This document shows positions 23,703 through 28,773 of a stretch of DNA of 28,773 nucleotides, piece by piece (within the stretch, counting starts at the first letter, position 1; each line of letters opens with the position of its first letter). The notes below the pieces were generated by a model. It made no database searches. It was not told the origin of the DNA and saw only the letters and a list, made by a program, of their open reading frames with translations. Source of the DNA: DASRBA01 sp036559665 (GTDB taxonomy: Bacteria > Myxococcota > Myxococcia > Myxococcales > Myxococcaceae); assembly GCA_036559665.1 (NCBI GenBank), contig DATBSS010000145.1:1-28773 (forward strand). Reading direction: 5' to 3'. The translations under genes were made by a program, and so were the position numbers.

Positions 23703-23771
23703 GGGCAGTCGCGGATGGTAGCCATTCCCCGCCCAATATCCTTCCCCCGCCGACACGCACCGGACATTTGC

Positions 23772-23803
23772 CGATCGCTGCGATTTGATCGGTGGAGCGA
23801 TCG
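23772..23803. promoter_or_regulatory. Inverted repeat in the divergent promoter region
   Basis: CGATCGCT at 23772-23779 and its exact reverse complement AGCGATCG at 23796-23803, separated by 16 bases that contain a further GATCGG. It lies between the two divergent operons. Spacing of about 24 bases between arm starts fits a dimeric regulator operator. No convincing sigma-70 pair was found; TACAGT at 23817 could be a weak -10 for the plus operon. Confidence 0.35.
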
Positions 23804-23851
23804 ATGGCCCTGGCGCTACAGTGCGCTCCCCGCACGAAAGGGAGAACCGTC

Positions 23852-24478
23852 ATGACGATGCAGGCGCATCTGCAGTCCGCGTTTCAGGCAGCGAACCAGA
23901 AGGCGAAGCTCGACCAGTTCTTCACGCCCGAGTCGCTCCAGAACATGACCGCGGGCCAGGCCGCCGTGCGGAAGCAGTTCCCGGACGTCCAGTGGCACGT
24001 GGAGAGCGTGGTGGAGAAAGGGAGCCGGATCGCCTTCCGGTACACGGTCACCGGCACGCACCCATCCACCAACAAGAAGATCACCTGGGGTGGCACGGCC
24101 ACCGGCTTCGTCGTCGGTGGCAAGGTCCACGTGACCCACGTCGACGAGGATCACCTGGGCGCAAAGGTCGGCAATGGAGTGTTCCCCACCACGCCGGAGG
24201 ACGACATGACCGGCAACTGGAACGGCGATCTCTGGGGCGTGCCGTTCAACCTCCAGGCCAACGAGGCGCCGGGCCAGAACGTCGTCCACGGCGTCATCTC
24301 CTCCCTCGGCCAGACCCTCCCGGTGACCGGGACGAACAACCCGCCGAACGTGAGCCTCACGGGGAACACCAAGAAGGGCAACGTCACGCTGACCGGGACG
24401 TGGCAGAACGGCAACACCATCAACGGCATGCTCAACGGCGCCGGGTTCACCAACCAGCCGATCGTTCTCACCCGCTAG
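23852..24478 (+). CDS. SnoaL-like (NTF2-fold) protein with beta-rich C-terminal domain
   Basis: 208 residues. ATG 23852 follows an AAAGGGAGAA ribosome site; upstream in-frame codons are ignored. Residues 4-105 are SnoaL-like: an N-terminal helix (MQAHLQSAFQAANQ), then FPDVQWHVESVVEKGSRIAFRY (43-64) and KKITWGGTATGFVVGGKVHVTHV (75-97), the beta sheet and pocket of small-molecule cyclase/isomerase-like proteins. Residues 119-208 are a separate beta-rich module (GNWNGDLWGVPF, then NVVHGVISSLGQTLPVTG and LTGTWQNGNTINGMLNG) that looks like a small antiparallel barrel. No signal peptide. The function is unknown; this is the first gene of the plus operon and follows the divergent promoter. Confidence 0.82.
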   Translation: MTMQAHLQSAFQAANQKAKLDQFFTPESLQNMTAGQAAVRKQFPDVQWHVESVVEKGSRIAFRYTVTGTHPSTNKKITWGGTATGFVVGGKVHVTHVDEDHLGAKVGNGVFPTTPEDDMTGNWNGDLWGVPFNLQANEAPGQNVVHGVISSLGQTLPVTGTNNPPNVSLTGNTKKGNVTLTGTWQNGNTINGMLNGAGFTNQPIVLTR

Positions 24479-24485
24479 CCCGCAG

Positions 24486-25499
24486 GTGACGGCGGGCGCG
24501 CCGCCTCGCGGGCGCACGGGCGACCACGCGCTGCTGCTCCCCCACTTCCAGCTCGGCCCGGACGGGCTGCTGGACGTGGAGGGCAAGGTCCATCGACTGG
24601 CGCCGCGGTTGGAGGCGGCGCTGCGGCTGTGCGACGGCACGCGGACCCTGGAGGAGGTCGCCAGGGAGGCCCGCGTCCCGCCGCGCGATCTGATCCGCGA
24701 GCACGAGAAGGGGAGGCTGATCCTCTGGCGGAGCGCGCCGGGGGAGGGCCCCGCCACGTCCGAGGGGCCGCCCGCGCACGTCATCGTCTCCCCGCACCTG
24801 GATGACGCCGCCCTCTCGCTCGGGGCCTCGCTGCTGGCCGGCCCCGCCAGGAGCTGGCTGGTGCTGGACGTGTTCTCGCGCGGGGGATGGTGGCGGCTGG
24901 ACCGGTGGGACGGCCATCTGCTGCAGGCGACCCGTCGCCAGGAGGAGCAGACCATGGCGCGGCTGTCGGGCGCGCGGCTCCTGGACTGCGACCTGCCGGA
25001 GGCGCTGCTGCGCGGGCACGACTTCAACGCGGTCTTCTCGACCGATGCCGGCGCGGAGGGGCCGGCGGGCGCGGATCGCGAGGCCGCCGCCCGCATCGAG
25101 GCTGAAGTGGCCGGCCTGGCGGCCCGCTGGGGCGGCGCCCGGTGGTACTTGCCGCTGGGAGCAGGTGATCACCGGGACCACCGGATCTGCCGCGACGCCG
25201 CGCTGCGCGCCCTCCGGGGCCGCGAGGGCCGGATCGCCTTCTACGAGGACCAGCCCTACGCCGCGAACCAGGGGGGGCAACCCGACTTCGGGGGCGCCGT
25301 GCCCGGCCTCCGGCTGGTCCCGCGGCTCCAGGAAGGCACCGCGGAGCAGATGCGGTGGAAGCTCGAGTTGCTCCGGGTCTACTGGTCGCAGTTCACTCAG
25401 CACGAGATCGAACAGATCGCACGGTACGCCCGGCGGATCGGCGGTACAGCCCCTGCGGAACGCGTCTGGAGGCCGGCTTCCGCCACTCCACTCCCCTGA
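24486..25499 (+). CDS. PIG-L (LmbE-like) deacetylase with N-terminal PqqD-like domain
   Basis: 337 residues, GTG start 7 bases after the SnoaL gene stop. Residues about 18-82 (FQLGPDGLLDVEGKVHRLAP to DLIREHEKGRLILW) resemble the PqqD/winged-helix carrier-recognition fold, where LCDGTRTLEEVAREA is the usual middle helix. Residues 97-320 are the PIG-L deacetylase: PHLDDAALSLG (103-113) supplies the zinc Asp/His, RRQEEQTMARL is the following helix, and PLGAGDHRDH (223-232) gives the second His set. PIG-L enzymes remove N-acetyl groups from sugars such as GlcNAc linked to lipid or small molecules. A PqqD-like front domain is unusual and may bind a peptide or carrier (inference). A sugar-lipid substrate is consistent with the four glycosyltransferases in the divergent operon. 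Confidence 0.82.
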   Translation: MTAGAPPRGRTGDHALLLPHFQLGPDGLLDVEGKVHRLAPRLEAALRLCDGTRTLEEVAREARVPPRDLIREHEKGRLILWRSAPGEGPATSEGPPAHVIVSPHLDDAALSLGASLLAGPARSWLVLDVFSRGGWWRLDRWDGHLLQATRRQEEQTMARLSGARLLDCDLPEALLRGHDFNAVFSTDAGAEGPAGADREAAARIEAEVAGLAARWGGARWYLPLGAGDHRDHRICRDAALRALRGREGRIAFYEDQPYAANQGGQPDFGGAVPGLRLVPRLQEGTAEQMRWKLELLRVYWSQFTQHEIEQIARYARRIGGTAPAERVWRPASATPLP

Positions 25500-25581
25500 T
25501 CGATCTCCACCGGCTGGAAGGAGGTTGTGACCGACCCCCGTTCATGCTCAGCTTCAGAGGCTCAGGGGAGGGAAGTGCCCA

Positions 25582-26019
25582 ATGGCTGACTCGAAGGACA
25601 AAGACAAGTCGAAGAGTGACTCCGGCGAGAAGCCTGGGGTCAGCAGCGGGGTCGACGTCGATCTCCAGCCGGTAGACATCATCCGCTGGCCGAACCTGGA
25701 GCACCGCTTCAACGCGGACAGCGCGCTCCGGGTCGGCCTGACCACCCCGGTCAACGTGGGGTTCGGGGAGAGCCCGGTCCGCGTCGGCTTCGCCGAGTCG
25801 CCGGCGAACGTGAACATGAACATCCTCACGCCCAACGCGGTGGGCGTGAACCTCCTCGGGTCGTCGTCGCCGATCGCGCTGCGGCTCGTCATCCCGGAGG
25901 AGGAGCAGCTGATCGTCTCGAGCCAGTACAACATCTCGCTCAAGATCAACGGCAACGAGGTCCTCTCGGTGGCCGTGGGCGGGCGGACGACCATCTACTC
26001 CCAGAACCCGAACCGGTAA
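25582..26019 (+). CDS. Small repeat protein with VGF motifs, paralogue 1
   Basis: 145 residues with ATG 25582 after a GGGGAGGGAAG site. No family recognised, no signal peptide. A charged, Lys/Ser-rich N-terminus (1-25) is followed by PVDIIRWPNLEHRFN (30-44). Then come short tandem units TPVNVGFGES and SPVRVGFAES, and ANVNMNILTPNAVGVNLLG, suggestive of a beta repeat such as a solenoid. The final part is SPIALRLVIPEEE and a conserved YNISLKINGNEVL ending. About 67 of 94 residues are identical, without gaps, to the second copy starting at 28456 (hand count). The gene lies 82 bases after the deacetylase stop and 3 bases before the next gene. The role is unknown; duplication around a flavoprotein suggests a scaffold or subunit of that enzyme (inference). 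Confidence 0.72.
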   Translation: MADSKDKDKSKSDSGEKPGVSSGVDVDLQPVDIIRWPNLEHRFNADSALRVGLTTPVNVGFGESPVRVGFAESPANVNMNILTPNAVGVNLLGSSSPIALRLVIPEEEQLIVSSQYNISLKINGNEVLSVAVGGRTTIYSQNPNR

Positions 26020-26022
26020 TCC

Positions 26023-26883
26023 GTGCGCCGCCCGGAAGCACCCAAGAGCCCTCGCGGCGCGCGCCGCACAGGGAGGAAGGACGCCGCCGCCAAGAACGGC
26101 GCGTCCGGTCCGACGGCGAGCTCGGCGACGGAGCCGGCCCCTGGCACGAAGAAGGAGGCCAGGGTACCGAAGGAGCCGGAGATCCCTCCCGCCGTCCCGC
26201 GGGGGAGCCCGGCGGTCGACCAGCCCCTGCCCTCCATCTCCGGGAAGGACGCCACCCGCGTCGTCCGGGACGCCGCCAAGATCCTGGAGCAGGAGCTGGC
26301 GGCCGGCCTGATGGCGGCCAAGCGCGTCGAGGAGCGCTTCATCGACGTGAAGCAGATCCGGGAGCGCAACCCGGACGAGGTGACCCAGCGCTTCCGCCGC
26401 GACGCGCACGAGGCGCTGGACATCATCTTCGACGTCATCACCGTGGCCGTGGACCAGGCCTCCAACCTCACCGAGAAGAGCTTCGCCCTCAGCGGCCGGC
26501 GCACCCCCCTCCAGTCGCCGGTGCCGCCCGCCGTCCAGCGCAAGCTGACGCCGCAGCTCCCCACCCTGGCCCCGCCGGAGCCCATCCTCCCCGGGCAGAC
26601 GGCGGAGCTGTACATCTCGGTGGAGAACGACGCCGACAAGCCCACCCAGCCCATCGTCTTCGGCAGCTCGGACCTGGTGAACGGCGAGCGCTCCATCGCC
26701 GGGTCCAACGTGAAGTGCGTCCCCAACCAGGTGGTCCTGGGCCCGCGCGCCAAGGAGCGCATCGCGATGCAGATCCACGCGCCGCGCGACACGGTGCCCG
26801 GCACCTACGTCGGCATGTTCCAGGCCCACAACCTCCCCGCCGTGCGCGCGGTGCTGGTCGTCGAGGTCAAGGCGGGGGAGTGA
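26023..26883 (+). CDS. Protein with Ala/Lys/Pro-rich N-terminus and Ig-like C-terminal domain
   Basis: 286 residues, GTG start 3 bases after the stop of the preceding gene. Residues 1-70 are low-complexity (Lys, Ala, Pro, Gly) and probably flexible. Residues about 75-150 are helical and charged (RVVRDAAKILEQELAAGLMAAK and RFRRDAHEALDIIFDVITVAV). Residues about 180-286 form an Ig-like beta sandwich: ILPGQTAELYISVENDADKPTQPIVF, ending PGTYVGMFQAHNLPAVRAVLVVEV. The closing strand order is that of COG1470/NEW3-type sandwiches. No signal peptide. The function is unknown; it may bridge the VGF proteins and the flavoprotein encoded next to it. It is translated in tight coupling with its neighbours (7-base gap to the next start). 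Confidence 0.68.
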   Translation: MRRPEAPKSPRGARRTGRKDAAAKNGASGPTASSATEPAPGTKKEARVPKEPEIPPAVPRGSPAVDQPLPSISGKDATRVVRDAAKILEQELAAGLMAAKRVEERFIDVKQIRERNPDEVTQRFRRDAHEALDIIFDVITVAVDQASNLTEKSFALSGRRTPLQSPVPPAVQRKLTPQLPTLAPPEPILPGQTAELYISVENDADKPTQPIVFGSSDLVNGERSIAGSNVKCVPNQVVLGPRAKERIAMQIHAPRDTVPGTYVGMFQAHNLPAVRAVLVVEVKAGE

Positions 26884-26890
26884 CGGCGCG

Positions 26891-28420
26891 ATGATCCGCC
26901 TGCGGCAGGGGCACCATGACGCGGAGGTGGTGATCGCCGGCGCCGGCCCCGCGGGCGCCGCCGCCGCCGCACACCTGGCGCGCGCCGGCATCCCGGTGAC
27001 GTTGCTGGACCAGTCCCGCTTCCCCCGCGACAAGGTGTGCGGCGACTTCGTCAGCCCGGTGGCGCTGGACGAGCTGCGCGTGCTGGGCGTCACCCGTTCG
27101 GCGGACTACGCCGCCTCGAACCAGATCAACTCGGCCGCGCTGTACCTGGACGGCGAACGGCTGCTCACCCGCCCCTTCCCGGCCAAGCCGGGCCTGCCCC
27201 CGTACGGGCGGGTCATCCCGCGGGAGCGGCTGGACGCCTGGGTGGTGGAGGCCGCCCGGCGCGCCGGCGCCCGCATCCTGGAGGGCGTCCGCGTCACCGG
27301 CTACGCCATGGAGCCCGGCGGCGTGCGGGTGGACGCCGTGGCGAACGACAAGCCCACCAGCTTCCGGGCGCGCCTGCTCATCGGTGCCGACGGGAGCACC
27401 TCGCTGATCGGCAAGCAGCTCCGCGGGTACAAGCTGGAGCCGAAGGACCGGATCGTCGCCATCCGCGCCTACTACCGCAAGGTGCGCGGTGCCTTCGACC
27501 AGGCGGACATCTACTTCAGCGCCGCCAGCTTCCCCGGCTACTACTGGGTGTTCCCCACCGGCGAGGGGACCGCCAACGTGGGCGTGGGGGTGGCGCTGGA
27601 CACGCTGCCGCCCAGCGAGGTGAAGCTGAAGGAGCTCCTCCAGCACCTGGTGGACTCCGACCCCTGCCTGCGCGACCGGCTGGGCGAGGGGGAACTGGTG
27701 GGGAAGATCGTCGGCTGGCCGCTGGCGACCTACAACCCCGCCCTCCCGCTGGCGGCGGATCGCGTGATGCTGGTGGGCGACGCGGCCAACCTCATCAACC
27801 CCATCAACGGGGAGGGGATCCAGACGGCCCTCCTCAGCGGCCGGTGGGCGGCGGAGGTGGTGGCGGCGGCGCGCGAGGAGGACTACGCGGCGGCGGCCCT
27901 GGCCACGTACACCACGAAGGTGGAGAACGAGCTGCGCTACGACATGGCGCTCTCCTGCTTCCTGGTGCAGTGCATCCGCAACAGCACCCTCAACCCGCTC
28001 TGGCTGCGGGCGCTGCGGGTGATCGCCGAACGGGCCCGCAAGGACGAGGTGTACGCGGACATCGCCGGGGGCATCCTGGCGGGCGTCGTCCCGGCCAGCA
28101 GCGCGCTCAGCCCCCGCCTGGTCCTGGGCACCTTGCAGCAGGCGGTGATGAGCCTGGGCTCCTTCATCGGCGGGCCGCTGGCGCTGGCGGAGACGGGGAT
28201 CGCGATGGCGCAGCTGGGCGGGCAGGTGCTCCGGTCGGCGTTCCGGGACCCGCAGTCCTGGGCGCGCTGGGTCCTGCGCACCGCCGGCAGCGCGGCGGAG
28301 CTGGCGGGCCAGGCGACGCTGGGCCTGCGCACGGCGCCCCCGCCGCGTCCGGCGCCGGTGCTGGCCAGCGCCGAGCCCAGGTTCCTGCTGAGTGGATTGC
28401 CCGTGGAAGCCCACCCGTGA
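26891..28420 (+). CDS. Geranylgeranyl-reductase-family FAD oxidoreductase
   Basis: 509 residues. The Rossmann entry is VVIAGAGPAGAAAAAHLA (13-30) with PRDKVCGD (45-52), typical of the geranylgeranyl reductase group. The diagnostic substrate motif PGYYWVFPTGEG (215-226) fits the YxWxFPx7GxG pattern. FAD closure is RVMLVGDAANLINPINGEGI (291-310). These enzymes reduce the double bonds of isoprenyl chains, for example in archaeal lipids or chlorophyll tails. The last 180 residues are hydrophobic and helical and may sit on membrane. ATG 26891. Its presence in the plus operon, with an isoprenoid synthase in the divergent operon, is the main reason to propose a shared isoprenoid product (inference). 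It could alternatively be another FAD monooxygenase, but the motifs favour a reductase. Confidence 0.85.
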   Translation: MIRLRQGHHDAEVVIAGAGPAGAAAAAHLARAGIPVTLLDQSRFPRDKVCGDFVSPVALDELRVLGVTRSADYAASNQINSAALYLDGERLLTRPFPAKPGLPPYGRVIPRERLDAWVVEAARRAGARILEGVRVTGYAMEPGGVRVDAVANDKPTSFRARLLIGADGSTSLIGKQLRGYKLEPKDRIVAIRAYYRKVRGAFDQADIYFSAASFPGYYWVFPTGEGTANVGVGVALDTLPPSEVKLKELLQHLVDSDPCLRDRLGEGELVGKIVGWPLATYNPALPLAADRVMLVGDAANLINPINGEGIQTALLSGRWAAEVVAAAREEDYAAAALATYTTKVENELRYDMALSCFLVQCIRNSTLNPLWLRALRVIAERARKDEVYADIAGGILAGVVPASSALSPRLVLGTLQQAVMSLGSFIGGPLALAETGIAMAQLGGQVLRSAFRDPQSWARWVLRTAGSAAELAGQATLGLRTAPPPRPAPVLASAEPRFLLSGLPVEAHP

Positions 28421-28429
28421 TGAGGTAGA

Positions 28430-28444
28430 CCCTGGGTTCCAGGG
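28430..28444 (+). promoter_or_regulatory. Small hairpin overlapping the ribosome site of the second VGF gene
   Basis: CCCTGG (28430-28435) and CCAGGG (28439-28444) form a perfect 6-bp stem with a 3-base loop. The right arm shares bases with the GGGAGGAGA ribosome site at 28442-28450. Folding could reduce translation of the following gene relative to its neighbours. It lies just after the flavoprotein stop and lacks a U-rich tail, so it is not a terminator. Confidence 0.35.
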
Positions 28445-28455
28445 AGGAGACGGAC

Positions 28456-28773
28456 ATGGCTGGTGATGAAGACGAGGGTGGTGGCGGTACGCAGCCGGTG
28501 GACATCCTCCGCTGGCCGAACATGGAGCACCGGTTCAACAAGGAGAGCCCGCTGTCGGTGGGGCTCATCTCCCCGGTCAACGTCGGCTTCGACAAGACGC
28601 CGGTGAACGTGGGGTTCACCGAGGCGCCGGCCAACGTCAACATGAACATCATCACGCCCAAGGGAGTGGGCGTGAACCTCATGGGGTGCGACTCGCCGAT
28701 CGCGCTGCGGATCGTCATCCCGGAGGAAGAGAAGATGATCTGCCAGAGCGCCTACAACATCTCGTTCAAGATC
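28456..28773 (+). CDS. Small repeat protein with VGF motifs, paralogue 2 (partial, 3' end outside window)
   Basis: 106 codons are visible from ATG 28456 to the right edge. The site GGGAGGAGA lies 6 bases upstream. After a short acidic/Gly-rich start (MAGDEDEGGGG) the protein repeats the pattern of the first paralogue: PVDILRWPNMEHRFN, SPVNVGFDKTPVNVGF, ANVNMNIITPKGVGVNLMG and SPIALRIVIPEEE. It ends in the window at YNISFKI. The N-terminal tail differs completely from that of paralogue 1, whereas the repeat core aligns without gaps. The role is unknown. Because it follows the flavoprotein gene by 35 bases, it belongs to the same operon. Confidence 0.72.
   Translation, partial: MAGDEDEGGGGTQPVDILRWPNMEHRFNKESPLSVGLISPVNVGFDKTPVNVGFTEAPANVNMNIITPKGVGVNLMGCDSPIALRIVIPEEEKMICQSAYNISFKI

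Noticed and set aside
23703..23756. GTG start at 23756 for the methyltransferase
   Set aside because: It adds 18 residues with no similarity and has no ribosome site; the ATG at 23702 gives the normal N-terminus, although it also lacks a ribosome site.
23760..23851. Sigma-70 and sigma-54 promoters in the divergent region
   Set aside because: TACAGT (23817-23822) is a poor -10, and no -35 at the right distance or -24/-12 pair (GG-N10-GC) in a convincing form was found.
25527..25589. A 20-codon reading frame (GTG to TGA) just upstream of and overlapping the first VGF gene
   Set aside because: The AAGGAGG lies only 2 bases before the GTG, too near for good initiation, and the peptide has no distinguishing features. 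It could still be a leader peptide.
28421..28455. Transcription terminator after the flavoprotein gene
   Set aside because: The hairpin has no T-rich tail and the next gene starts within 12 bases, with its ribosome site in the right arm.

Overview
The window is high-GC DNA (roughly 70% over most of its length) from what looks like a myxobacterium (Myxococcota, suborder Cystobacterineae). The best taxonomic clue is the SitA-type lipoprotein toxin and immunity cassette at the left end, a family known from myxobacteria that exchange outer-membrane proteins. The GC content, the tightly packed overlapping genes and the wealth of lipid and isoprenoid enzymes agree with that. No tRNA, rRNA, CRISPR array, IS element or phage gene was seen. 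The largest stretch without a gene is the 149-bp divergent region at 23703-23851.

Layout. From about 23702 leftwards runs one very long minus-strand gene train of 23 genes with almost no intergenic DNA. Most junctions are ATGA/GTGA/TGATG overlaps. In transcription order it holds: a methyltransferase, a GNAT protein, a DUF3419/BtaA-like enzyme, an NTF2-fold protein (apparently starting at ATT), a GT9-like glycosyltransferase, a terpene-cyclase/prenyltransferase-fold protein, a fusion of a DDxxD isoprenoid synthase with a methyltransferase, and two GT-B glycosyltransferases. It then holds a complete dissociated fatty-acid/polyketide set: a FabL-like enoyl reductase, FabG, an ACP with a zinc-ribbon-like tail, two FabZ-like dehydratases, an active ketosynthase and a catalytically dead ketosynthase partner. 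After these come a second methyltransferase, a DUF4185 protein, an AMP-ligase/ACP/PlsC three-domain fusion and another glycosyltransferase. At the far end are a small papain-like protein, the SitA toxin, and its immunity gene, which runs off the left edge.

From 23852 rightwards runs a divergent plus-strand operon: a SnoaL-like protein, a PIG-L deacetylase with an N-terminal PqqD-like domain, a small repeat protein with VGF motifs, a protein with an Ig-like C-terminus, a geranylgeranyl-reductase-family flavoprotein, and a second copy of the VGF protein, cut off by the right edge.

Working model (inference): the two operons together make and decorate an unusual lipid. A KS/KS-like pair with ACP, KR, DH and ER builds a saturated or partly saturated acyl chain, and the AMP-ligase/ACP/PlsC fusion activates and transfers acyl groups. 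The isoprenoid synthase, the cyclase-fold protein and the geranylgeranyl-reductase-like flavoprotein suggest an isoprenoid part. BtaA-like chemistry plus methyltransferases could build an amino-carboxypropyl (betaine-like) head group, and four glycosyltransferases plus a PIG-L deacetylase suggest sugars. I do not recognise the cluster as any described pathway. The SitA/immunity pair at the end of the train, with its sharp local drop in GC, looks like a later insertion and is probably unrelated in function.
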